A DNA stretch of 64,000 bases from Ceratodon purpureus. Taxonomy: Eukaryota; Streptophyta; Bryopsida; Pseudoditrichales; Ditrichaceae. The notes beneath the pieces were generated by a model. It did no database searches and was not told where the DNA came from. It saw only the letters and a program-made list of their open reading frames with translations. The DNA lies in the NCBI GenBank assembly GCA_014871385.1, contig CM026432.1:9823419-9887418 (forward strand), in the 5' to 3' direction. The position numbers were made by a program, and so were the translations under genes. Positions 40,271 to 51,625 of this stretch are shown here, piece by piece; the first letter of the stretch is position 1; each line of letters starts with the position of its first letter.

Positions 40271-42072
40271 CTGTGCATTATTTTGATTTTGAATTTGTTC
40301 CATGCTTTTGTCAAACACAAATGTTGTTCTAATCTTGAAGTTCTGAATTCATTCTACTTACATGTACTAAGTTGAATTCTGTTTTATTAGAGGTGATGGC
40401 GCCACACAAAGATCGGGAGAAAGTGCCTGAAATTCCTTACTCCGGCGCGTTGAAGAAATTATTTGAACAAGTTGAAGATGTCAATTTCCCATTCAATGAA
40501 AATGATGTGAATGTTGGAAAGAAATATTACATTCAACGGAAGATTGCATCCCCTCGGCTCTGGTATTTGGAATTGCACAAGCTTCCTAGAGATGGCGGCT
40601 TTGCCTTTCGAGTTGCAGTGAATGGGGTGCTTCCACCTGAAACAAATCCAGCATTTGCAACAATCTCAAATTTGATTGTTACTCATGTCAAGGTAAGTCA
40701 TTCACACATATTTTTATGGGTTGAAAATGCTTCCGGAAGTGTTGCAAATTTAATCTTCAACGAAGATGAGGATAAGTTCCAGGCACGCTTGTTTACAGAG
40801 GGTCTTGTAGTGCACGAAAAAGCAATCAAGGAGATGATTGATAAACCTCTTCTTTCTACTGAAGATATTCGAGATTTGAACAGAAGTGCCGAAAGCATTA
40901 CTCGTGTTTTGAAGCATATTCTTGCAACGCTGGAAGAGGTTAACAAACTATGTATGACAAGGGCATCTGAGGCATCTGGGAATCGAAGAACGAAGAAGAC
41001 CGTAGTTCCAACTGTGATTATACCTACTGCTCCAAGTCGAGATAGATATATTAAGGAAACCAAAAAACTTCCTAAATCCATTAAGGTGGCGGATAGAGAA
41101 GTAAAGGAAGGCATGGTACGGAGCGGTGGTGCTCGAAAGCATATGGGGACTGTAGTTGGTATAGAGGCTGACAACGTCGATAGAAGAATTCCTTCATCTC
41201 ACATTCAGACTACACTATTGGAATTCCGTGAAAAGAAAAAAACACCAGACTCTAATAAAAAGAGACATCAGCCGGAGGATGTTATGAAGCCACCATCTCT
41301 CGATACGAAGAGAAGGTTGGATATTGAGTTTCAAGAAGCATCCGTATCTGAACTTGTCCCTGCCCCTCTGAAAAGGAAGTTGAAAGAACGTATACATCAA
41401 CATCCAGTGAAGACTCTTGAAAAAAAGAGAATTGATTTTCAGGATTTTCAAGCTTAGCTCATTCAGTTTAAGGAGCAGAGTAAACCAATGTATATTTGGA
41501 ACCAAGACACGTTTCATATGATATCTGTTGATGCTATGCAGATAGCCCCAAATGAACTCAAGTACCGACCGTTTCATGAGTCGTTACTGAGAACTCTGAC
41601 ACAAATATTTCTCACCGCATTGCATCCTCAGAAACAGACTCTGACATTGATGCCGGCTTGCAAAGTAAAGCCGAAGTCATTTGAAGATTGCAAGGACGGG
41701 CCCTTCTATATCATTAATGGGCAACATACCTTTGCTGCGGCAAAAACTATCATTTCAAATCCTGATGTACACGAGGAGCAGAAAGAGAAGCTTCGATATT
41801 GGAATTGTGATTTTGTTTGGACAGAAGATCTTGTTCTATTGTCAGAACTTTCTCGTCGCACAAACAATACTAATCAGCACGTATGGAATTCCCCAGAGTA
41901 TCTTCTTCACATTCAATACACCCGGGATTTGTGGATAAACTATGATAGACCGGAGATGCGCCCTGGAGTAAAAGTCAACAGTAAGGAGCATAAAAATTGG
42001 AAGGTACACCTTATAGACTATTCTTGCCTTTGTATTTACTTTTATAATTTTTTTTATTAACTACTATCTTCA

Positions 42073-42096
42073 TCCGATAGTCAATTGACCACTGAG
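42073..42096. promoter_or_regulatory. 24-bp motif copy 4 (intron 1)
   Basis: TCCGATAGTCAATTGACCACTGAG is carried here as the most diverged copy; the central TAGTCAATTGACCACTG is intact. It lies within intron 1 (42004-42127) of the ParB-like gene, 69 bases after the donor. Confidence 0.5.
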
Positions 42097-43530
42097 TTTT
42101 TACAAATATCTCGTGGTGTAAATCTAGGAATTCCAATTAAAAGCTGTTGAGACTTTGAACTCCATGAATGTGAAAAACCAAGGAAAAACAAGCAAGGAAT
42201 ATCAGGGAGAATTCAAAGTCATTTGTGCGGATGATGAACTTTATACGAAGATCATGAATGCTTTCAAATGGTATGAAAGTGGCGACCTTTTAAATCCGGA
42301 CACTGGGAATAAGTGGCGACATGAATCAGAGGCCTTTGACAACAAGGAGTGGACTCCAAAGCACACGGTGGCGTATACATTTAAATGTATACGATCTCTG
42401 GGAAGGGATAGTCTTCTTGAACTTGTTCAGAAGATCACCAACGGACTCGATGAGAATGGTAATCGTATTGAAGGAGGGCTCAAATATCCCAAAGTTATGT
42501 TGGGTGGAAGCAAGCCCAAAAAGAGATACACTTGTACTCTGAAGGAGTGGACAGACAGGAAGAAAGCAAAAAATGCTATAGTTCGATGGTTTGACCGCAA
42601 ATATCCAAGGGAACTTTGGAATGGAGATCTGAATACTGAAGAATGGAAGGCGTTCAAGGAGCAGTTGGGATTTACAAGTGCACATATGGATGAACTGATT
42701 CGAAGGGCAACCAAGCAATATCTTGCCAAGTTCATGAAGGTTAGTGATAAGCTAAAACGACAACAACCTCCTCCACCGAATGCCTTCCTTGCAGAAATGC
42801 AACGAATTCTGAAGAGGCGCACACCTACAGTTATTTTTTTTGCCCCTGTTCTTTCTTTCCTTCAAAGAAATGGTACTATCTCTGAGTTTGCAAGGGCTAG
42901 AACTGATGGTGATTCTATTGATCTTCCTGGGCCCGTTGATGACCCAACGAAGTGGATGACTGTACCACCCCGCGACTTCTCATTTGCTGGGGGAATCATG
43001 GATTTCCGTCAAGTTGACAGCTTCCTTGAGGAAGAAGAGACTGAGCTTCCTCAGCCTGCAATGAACTACATATCTCTTATGTCCAATTTGGCGGTTCCAC
43101 CCAACATTTTGATGGCCCCTCCATATTGGATGATAATTGCACACTCAAACCAGTACAAAGAGGTGGAATTATTCATTGAACACTATTTTCCTAATTGGAT
43201 AGTTTCTGAAAGTCGTTATGTTCCAGCTGCCGGAGAAAAACATTTCTTCTCCAATTTTATCTTGAAGAAAGGAAATGGTGTCTTGGTTTTTGTTTTGCAA
43301 AATCCAATGTATCCTTCTATGGATTGGGGAAAATAAGTGGTTTCTGAGGAGCGGGAGAAGAAGATTGGTGAAGTTCGGGAGTTTCATATTCTTGAGCATG
43401 AGTTGAGAATGGAGGTTTATCTAAACTTTATATTGAAAATCAAGTTCTTGCTCGGACCACTAACTCCACATGGTGACATATTATGCGTGACTGCAGGACG
43501 GAAGCCAATGATTGCTTCAGTGGTAAGTCT

Positions 43531-43554
43531 CTCAGTAGTCAATTGACCACTGGA
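43531..43554. promoter_or_regulatory. 24-bp motif copy 5 (intron 2)
   Basis: CTCAGTAGTCAATTGACC then ACTGGA. It begins eight bases after the start of intron 2 (43523-43626), immediately behind the GTAAGT donor. Confidence 0.5.
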
Positions 43555-44112
43555 TATAAATTTGAATTCCCTCAATTTTTTTCTAGATGTCATTCTTTAT
43601 AATGTTTAACAATGTTGTCTTTTCAGATGTGTCAAATGCGCCCTGTGGCTGTCACTGTTTTTGGTGGAGGTGATGCTACGGATTATTTGCGCTCCCATAC
43701 TATTGGATGCTATCTCCAGGGCTTCAATCATTTGTTTGATCCATCTTTAAGGACAGAGGATACTATTGACCCTGAGGGAATTTCACTTGAAGATACAGAC
43801 CCTCTATCTCAATCTGATAATGACACAAGACTACAAGAAATACGTAGTAAAAAGCGGGCTGATAAAAGCATCTTCGAAGATGAAGAAGTTCACGACCTTT
43901 ATGAGTTCTCAAATAACTCTTCTGGAGAATCTATTGAAGAGTCTAATGTGGAAGTCGAATCAGATGATGAGGCTGTTCCACTACTCAAAAAGCTTAAGAA
44001 AGCGCCCGTGCCTTCCAACGCTCCAATCGATCCAATTATAGCCCCTATCAGGCCTCAGATGACAATGGGATACACATCTTCACTCTCGAGCAGCAGCCAC
44101 ACACGAGATTGA

Positions 44113-44713
44113 CTCAAACCAAGATTTCCAGATATGTGGAGAATCCCCGGCTGGACAACTGTTCAAGAAATCTTCATTTGCAACGTGTAGTTCTGGCATT
44201 GAACACATGTTGTTGACGGAACCATGTGGATCTGATAAAGGGACACAAGCTTCATCACCTTTCCATGACAACCTTGTTGAAAGTACGATCTTTGAGACTC
44301 CATCTCCGTTTAACATTTTGCCTCATGATTCTGATGTAGTGCAGAATCCAATCATGGTGTCAACAGGTATGGACATAATAGGAGAACATGTTGGAGGAGA
44401 GGAATTTCCGCAGCAAGAAGACATTGATGCCAATGTGGAAATAACTCCATGTGTAGCACATGTTCATGAAAAATTAGTGGTAACCCAACCGGATCTTACA
44501 GTGGCTTCCAGAGATGATCAAATTCTGGCACATGGTCGAAATGTGCCTTTGGCAATGTTAGAAAACAGAGTTGTGAAATCTGAACCACTGGATGATATTC
44601 TCACGACCATACCATTGAAATCTAATGAAGATGATCCTATCCTTATTGAGAGCGATGAAGATGATCATATTATAAATACGGGGGGAAGCATGATAAAGTG
44701 TACAAGAAAGTGA
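44113..44713 (+). pseudogene. out-of-frame acidic tail of the ParB-like gene
   Basis: After the TGA at 44110, the +1 frame is open from about 44085 to 44713 (EIDSNQDFQICGESPAG ... then an acidic stretch with ILIESDEDDHI, ending at 44713). The shift could be a one-base indel near 44100, which would extend the protein by ~200 acidic residues; the preceding exon also ends in an acidic, Ser-rich region, consistent with one continuous tail. Alternatively it is an independent small ORF. I see no domain. Confidence 0.4.
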
Positions 44714-45417
44714 CATTTGTGACCAAAATTCAGTGAAATAAAAGTGCCAAGTTTGGGGAGGTTTGGGGACTTTGGGAACGTGGGGGCTGTTCAACTGCCA
44801 AATAACGCCAAGGGGTTTGGGGTGACACTTGTTCAAGGATATTGAAGTCGACACAGTGTCCGAGTGAGCCATCTTCATTGAGTCGGCTCTCGGAAAGGAG
44901 TGTCGTCAATGCTACGCAGCCGTTTCAGGGCGATGGTGAATCCGAGTGACATTGCCAAGGATCAGGCTAGCTATGCATGCAGGTGCGCAGCATACACCAT
45001 TGATGCGGTAGGGGTCTAGGGGCAGGATTTGAAATAGGATGCAGGTCGTAGGAATGGGAGTTTGTAGTAGGTGCACACTTCACTGTCCGAGCACTTTGGA
45101 AATGCTTCTGCACTGGGGCGCCATGAAACTTGTATCGAGAGAGGTTCTGTGTCGAGAGAGGTCGCTGGCAAGGCTTGGGAGGCATGCAGTGAATTTCTTG
45201 TTTGTAGTGTTTTGCGAATTAGGGGCGTGGATATTGCAGCGCAGAGAAAACTTGCAGCATCAGTTCGTCGTCGTCTCGGTTTCTATCTAATCGTTCCACA
45301 GTAGGGTTTAGGTTTAGGGTGCGCGATTGGGTTTTCTCTCACTCCAGAGTGATTTGGGTTTGCGCATGCTTCGGCAAACCTTGCCTTTGAGCAACGGTAG
45401 CTGTGGTGTGGTGAAAC
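44714..45417. other. intergenic region and leader of the 807-residue gene
   Basis: No gene recognised. GC content rises to normal from ~44900. A telo-box-like GTAGGGTTTAGGTTTAGGGT at 45301-45320 lies ~100 bases before the ATG at 45418, so 45.2-45.4 kb is probably promoter and 5' untranslated region. Confidence 0.5.
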
Positions 45418-48400
45418 ATGTCGGCAGGAGCGAAGCGCGAGATGGCTGATGCGATCCCCAAGAGTGAACCTGACCTAAAGAGGAAAGATGTTGAGAGAAG
45501 GAAGTTTGCCACGGCATTGTCTCAACGATGTAAGTGGTCTGTGCAGGAATTTGCGGAGAAGCTGCAGTATGAAGATGCGGGGATTTGCGGCAAAACAGAG
45601 TGCGGGACGGCTCACATCTCGGAAGCCCACTTGAAGCGTGTCTTCCCCAATAAAGGTGGCAGTGGAATCCGGGTGGAAGCAAACGAGTATATCTCTGAAG
45701 ATGAGTGCGTTTCGGTGTGGAAGCTTTACCTGGCTATGTACAACCATCCACCGCCGAATAAAGAGTATGCCAAGTTTTTTTTAAGGAGCTGGTTGGCGGA
45801 ACGAGAAGGGAAGGTGAAAATTAATTGGGCGAAGTTTGCCTATGACATCAGCCGGAAGCAGTACGCTTCCTGGGAGAAGGATGGGAGAGTTGAGGAGGCT
45901 CTGAATTCGAAGTGGGATGAGCTCCAAGGGCTTCTGGTATCAGACACTGCTGGGCAAGGAGTGCCGCACTGGGAACGGAGGCAAATCGGAGCAACTTGCG
46001 ATCCTCTTCGGTTTACGGCAGAGCAGACGACCAACGTTGTAAACATGTTAAAGATCGCAGAGGTAGATGGCTGCGGGATCGGTCCAAAGCTGTAAGTCAA
46101 ATGATTGCACTAAACTCCAAGAAGTTGCTTCTTTTGTTATGGCCTGTGATCACGACTTCCGGTGTGTGTTCCGGAATTCTTATAAAATGTTGTGTCATTG
46201 TCACGGTCCGGAGGTAGTCCATCTTGTGGTCCTCTGCTGCGATGCTAAAAAATAAATGTACCAAAAAAAATGTACCATGAGATGAATGTGGATTCGCAGT
46301 GTGTGCATGGGCAGTCAGAGTCCTATCTGGGATTGTGTACAACATGGTGTTACGCTCTTGCGATGGGTCATTTAAGAGAGGATTATGTAGGTACTTAAGA
46401 TCCTCTATTGTGCTGGTTGTAATTTTATTCAGTTGATTTTAAAAATTCCTTGTAATTAAAAGTCTATTTTGTCTGATCTTCAAGTAAGTCGAATTGACTA
46501 AGTCGTCCTGATGTTGCTGAGTGAAACTTGGATGCCACTTGAAGTCAGCCCTCACGGAATTGCGGTGACGGCACGAGGCCCTTCCTTGCGGTAATGTGAT
46601 TTTTATTTCATGTGCTGGGGTCTCGTCTTCGTGCCAGCGTGGGTAGTTGCAGAGCGAGGTTTACGCTTGAAATCCTTGGGCTGGGTTCTTTATTTTTGTC
46701 CCTAATTATTCAGTAGTGAATTAGAGGATGCTCTCCATTCTTCATTTTTTATTGTGCTATGCTTTGTGTGAGTTGCTGACTCCAAATAGACACACCGTAT
46801 GGGATCATGAAAGGTGATGTTCCGGTGTTAAAGTTTCCTGAGCACTCAGTTTTGATCTTATCAGCAGCTCGCCTGTTGTGTTTATAACCCGGATAGTAAG
46901 AAGATGATAGTTAACTTCGTTTTTTTGTTATTGTTTCCCCTTGTTTTGCCCCCTCAGTGAGCTTATCTTGCGTAAAGTACACTAGCGTGTGTGGGATGTC
47001 TTTTCAAGAGTTTTTGTACAGACGGTGCATGGGGGTAGGTACTAGCAGCGTACTCTGAAAATGGCTGAATGAAGCGCTGCCAACTTTCTCATCATGACAC
47101 ATGATCGTAGATCAGTAATTTAATTTGACTTCATCCAGCTTCTACAGTTAGGAGTGCACATGGATTATATATATGTTGTAGCTACAGAGTGCTAGATGAG
47201 TAGATGATAGCCCTGAATGCATCCGATCCGTATGTCAACCCCATGAAAGGTACGTCGACTGAGATTGATGTTGGGACTGAGCACTTTGTGGGTGAGTTTG
47301 TTGCAGTTACCACTGTATTTTTTTTTCCATTTTAATCCTTTCTAAATTGTGCACCATCGCCTTTAGTTTCTGGTGAGAATGACGACGCTTTGTCACCTCA
47401 TTAGAGTAAACAGCACGGCTCATCATCTCACATGTTTAGTGAGCTCAGCCGTCTCCTAACAACATCAGTTGATTCAGCAGTTGTAGAGATGATACAATTG
47501 CCATATAAGTCTTGAAATAATTTCCCCCTCCGTGGTTAATTTTTTTCATGATTTATGGATGCCTTTAGTTATGACTTAGTAGGTGCAGTAGAGCTCATTT
47601 TCCGTGGAGATCGTGTTGAGGGTTTCATGACTGGTTTTCAAACACATGTGCTCTTGTTTGAGTTGTTGTAGTCGTTTGTGGTGGTTTGAAATTATCGTCT
47701 CAATGTCTTACGTAGTTGAGTGTATCTGATTCGTTATTTACAGTGCAGTATATCAATTGAATCATGTGTACATGGCTCACTCTTAGAACAGAGAATTTAT
47801 CGACTTTATTCCATTAGATATGTGTATTTCTTGTACTGTTGGTTCCCTGCTCTGGAGTTGCGATGGGGTTCGAATATTCCATTCATGGTTTTCGGAATAT
47901 ATGAGATATATTTTAGTCGTGGTTTCGAGCATAAATGTCTACAGTGTCAGCCCTAGTGACTACAGTACAAGCTGGCTGGATTATTTTTAGTAGTATCACT
48001 TCTCTCATGAAGTTGTAGCAATTCCTGGAAGAACCAGTGATTGATTTATATTGTAAACTTCCAGATAAATTGTTGTCGCTGTGCCCCAATTTCCTGTGCA
48101 CTGTATTGTGCTTCGCATTCTGCATTGGTATCAGGGTTATTAACAAGTACATTGAGGTCTTCAATATAGGTCGTGCTGCTGTTATTATTGAGGAGTTATC
48201 TTTTCTAACCGCCTCATAGCATCCATCTAGTTGTTGGCATCTGCGGTACTGTGAGGCATATTGACTGCATTCAGAGCTAACCACACCCATCTTTGCTCGT
48301 GTTGTGCAGAGCCGTCTTAGAACATAGACGCAAGGAACTGCAGCAGCAGTGCAAAGCACTTGATGGAGCGCTAGCGGAAAGGCAGAAGTCGGTGCGTGAA

Positions 48401-51400
48401 GAAGAAGTGAGCTGTGCAGACATACGTAAGCGGCGTGACAGTTTGGTGCAGTATTTTATGAGCGGGAGAGAAGGTGAGGGCTCGGAAGTCTGCGACACGG
48501 GAATTGTAGGGGAGACTCTTGATGTCGGTGAAGAGGAGCTCCGGATAATTGACAAAGATCTGGAGTTCGGTCTGCACATTCTCAGTCGAGAGAGTGCACG
48601 CACAGAGCAGCTTCGGGTGGAACAGTTGGCGATGGAGGCCGAGCTCGCAAAAGTGGAATGGGAGATACGCCTACGAGGCGTGGCATCCACAAGGGCAGAG
48701 CTCTGGGTGTCAAAGTTGACAGAACAGGTGCACATGATGGCCGTAGGGTCCGGCATGGGGACCACTCCCCTACCAATTCGGAATCCGAGAGTTACAGCGG
48801 AAGGGCGGAGTGAAGTAATTTGCATTTCAAATTGTCCAGTCTGTGGCTTCAATTTCAAGTGCCACAACATTTCAGTGGCGGATTGTGAATGCTGTTATCA
48901 TCATTTCTGCCTCGCTGCTTGGTTAAGTGATGGAAAAAGACGTTGTGCAAGAGAATACTGCGAGAAGGAATTTTGCGCAGACTGGATGGACAGTTTCGGC
49001 GCAAACCAGATAAGGTTGCCGACCCTTCGGCAGCCAAAGATGGAGGGCCTCATCGGTCGGTTCAGCAATCATGACCGCGGAAATGTTGCGGCAGCCGCTT
49101 CTACAAACTGTGAGTCTCGATAACCAACCTTCCATGAATGCATTCTTTTTTCCACATTCTATTCTCTCTTTGGAGTGAGTTTTGGGAGTTCGTGGTTTTT
49201 GAGAAGGAGTTTGTGAATTGGGTTCCGGGGTGGGATACAGCTGGGTATCAGGTGAGGCTGTACTCTTGATTGATTGCTTGAGTTTTGTGCAGTTGAGCTG
49301 GTAGGAAGTTGGTAGAGTGGAGTTCGTGTTGTATGATTGTTCCCCTTTTTATTGGTTTGTTTGATTTTTTTATGTTCAGTAGACGTGTTCGGTGTTCTGT
49401 TCAGTGAGACTTCGACTTTGGAGTGGTAGTATTTTCGTTTTGAGTCTCGTAAGCTAATGGTTAGCAATTTCAAACGCACTTTCTTATGATAATCTGAGAG
49501 GTGTGATAACTTTCTCTTTCGGTTCTAGATGTGTAGAAAGGGAATGGACAATGAATTTTTACTTCTTATGTTGAACCGGTACAGGGGGTGTTTAGTCTTA
49601 GGGTTACCTCCTCGAAAGATGTTGCGACAGCAGGAGCAGCGTGAAACATTGATTTCTGTATAAGTTCCATTGTTGCGGTTTACTTGAGTTGCAAGTACCA
49701 ATTTCCTGCTAAAGAAGGGAACACCGTTTTAGAAATTAGACACTAGGGCGAATCTGTAACAATTAAAGAAATATGCCGAGACACAGTGCTATGGAATGAC
49801 GATCTTGGTAATTCCACTTATGCGATATCAGTTCACTTTTTATGTTTCTTTTCTGGAGTTCTTCTTTGTATTTCAGGGACTTCCTTTCGAATATGTTCCA
49901 TTCGAGAGGTATTGCTTCAGATTCAGTGTCTTGGCCTAGGGCTCTGTCCAGGTCATACTTCTTCCGGAGTTTGCGCGTGAGATTTCACTTTGGACTTTGA
50001 AGAGTGGACTTCCAGGAATGGGCAAGCCATGTGGTCACCATTACTTGGAATACACGGCATTCAGGCGCTGGATAATGGAAGGCGTGTGACTGGAGACTTA
50101 CGGAGTGCTTGTAGGGCACTTTTGTTGGTTTTCAAAAGCTTTCTGTGACCAAGGCGCGCGTGATGAACATCGGGAATGTCACTGTCACTGAACTATCGCG
50201 GGAAACCCCGTGGACCACAGATGTCACTTAGCTTTGAGCGATAACTTAGCTTTGAGGTGTGAAGGTAGTGGATGGCTGTGATGGCTGTGATGGCTCAGTG
50301 AGAGCGTAGTGAAGCTGGCACGAGCACTTCTGTTTTGCTTTCGAAGTCTTCCTCAGGGTTTTTTTTTATGTCCCACTTACTAATCACTTGAATACTGGTT
50401 CACGTGAAGTCAGTGCGTTTTGGACATGGCTTCGTAGTGTATGTCCTCTCCTTCGGGCGCTGTACAACCGCTTACCACACTTGTGAAGCGCTTTACTTTC
50501 ACGGAGCACTTGTCCGTCACGTTGTTCAGTAGTTAAGCACTGTAGTTGTACTTTGATTTTGTTTTCACTTGATTTTAAGTGCTTTATTCATGCGATAACT
50601 TCACTTTTAAGTTTAGAAAAGCTGATTTGATCAATTCTTGGCTAATGCATGGTGGCTTGCCTGTGACCGCACCAGTTCATGTGGGGTCTGTTGACGGGAC
50701 TCCACTGTCTCAGAAGGGCAAGGGTGCGGTGACGCAGTCGTCGGAGCAAACAAAGACACCGGCATCTACGAGCTGGAGGACTCCAACATCACGTGGATGC
50801 AAAGTCCCCCAGGAGATTGACAGAGCTGCGCCGTTGGAGCCAGTTGCGGACCATACTCCAGAGCCTGCATTGGATAGAGATGGTCCTCCGGGTAAGTTGG
50901 CAGGTACGTCGACGAAGACGTCTGATGAGAGCAACCTATTCCCCGATGATGACGTCAACCTCAGTCAGGCTCGGTCCTCTTTAGGAACGCCTGAAAGCCG
51001 CGGAGGAAGAAAGGTAGTGGATGTAACTGTGATCCCCGAGACTATAGCCAGCACAGAAGGGGGGTTCAACGGGCTTCTCTTGCAGGATACGACCACCGAT
51101 AGTGGCGTGCTGGGTGCAGCGAAAGTTAGTGACGATGACAGGGTAATAGATTTGGAGAACTGCAACGATGCAGTAGTAGGGAGCCAGGTAGAGGGTCAAG
51201 GCCTCAAGGTTGCTGGGACGGCACTGGGGGTAAATGAGTCGTCGATGGCAGAAGAACAGGATGGCCAAACGCCACCAGAAGCAGCAGCTGCGGAGTCGCC
51301 AATTGGAAAGGTGTTGAAGGGTGAGAATGTCGGGGCCTGCGGTACGCGTCGCCAAGCCGCCTTGAAGAACACGATGTGCCCAACGCCGGGGGTGAATGTC

Positions 51401-51625
51401 GGGGCTGCAGCCAACGCAGGGACGCTTGCGGGGATGAAGAAGGTCGATGTGGGGCGAGGGCGGTCCACTCAAATCGGGGCGCGGGGAGAGAAGCAGGATA
51501 ACATGAAGCCCCTGTCACATTTTGGGCTTCAGGAGAAGTTTGCAAAACTGCCCGTGGTTGCTGAGAGAGGCAAGGGACGTGGTCGTGGGGGCAAGCTGGC
51601 GAAGCGGAAACGAGACGCTCATTAA
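45418..51625 (+). CDS. uncharacterised 807-aa protein, coiled coil plus Cys/His cluster
   Basis: Exons 45418-46091, 48310-49109 and 50676-51625 join without a stop (phases 2 and 1, GT-AG throughout). The N-terminal ~225 residues are globular (KWSVQEFAEKLQY, WKLYLAMYNHPPPNKEY) without a family I know. Exon 2 starts with a long charged, Gln-rich coiled coil (about 226-360: RRKELQQQCKALDGALAERQ). It then has a Cys/His cluster from residue 400, CPVC-x5-C followed by CECCYHHFC, C, C-x3-C, with the spacing of a RING- or zinc-ribbon-like fold. The C-terminal third is disordered, Ser/Thr/Gly-rich, ending in a basic KLAKRKRDAH that could be a nuclear localisation signal. The exon 3 acceptor was chosen for phase and sequence; 50622 is an alternative. 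The introns (2.2 and 1.6 kb) hold nothing recognisable. Probably a nuclear, lineage-specific protein (inference). Confidence 0.65.

Larger units (their letters stand above)
40396..44112 (+). pseudogene. long transposon-like gene with ParB-type GQHT motif
   Basis: Exons 40396-42003, 42128-43522 and 43627-44112 join in phase 0 (~1,160 codons) but contain in-frame TAG (41455-41457) and TAA (43334-43336); the same frame continues on both sides, and both fit loss of a Gln codon by C-to-T. Residues ~1-200 are unrecognised; ~200-350 are Lys/Arg-rich. About 365-480 holds FHMISVDAMQIAPNELKYRP and IINGQHTFAAAKTI (Gly442-Gln-His-Thr), which resemble the start and the GxHR-type motif of the ParB/sulfiredoxin fold. 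In the next exon PNILMAPPYW (~865) and, after the last intron, PVAVTVFGGGDATDYLRS (~1010) resemble motif IV and the G-loop of DNA aminomethyltransferases in the permuted order. ParB-methylase fusions are common in prokaryotes and phages. The methyltransferase reading is weak inference; the ParB reading moderate. Confidence 0.55.

Noticed and set aside
41455-43336. Stop codons in the ParB-like gene as evidence of a reassigned genetic code or programmed readthrough
   Set aside because: RPL9, the C2 gene and others end normally at TGA or TAA, and the DUF7869 gene has a comparable stop plus an indel; decay of a silenced element is simpler.
45301-45325. Interstitial telomere repeat
   Set aside because: Only two or three imperfect TTTAGGG units next to a gene start; better read as a telo-box regulatory motif.
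47860-47900. tRNA B-box-like GGTTCGAATATTCC
   Set aside because: No matching A-box or cloverleaf could be drawn around it; no other tRNA candidate was seen in the window.
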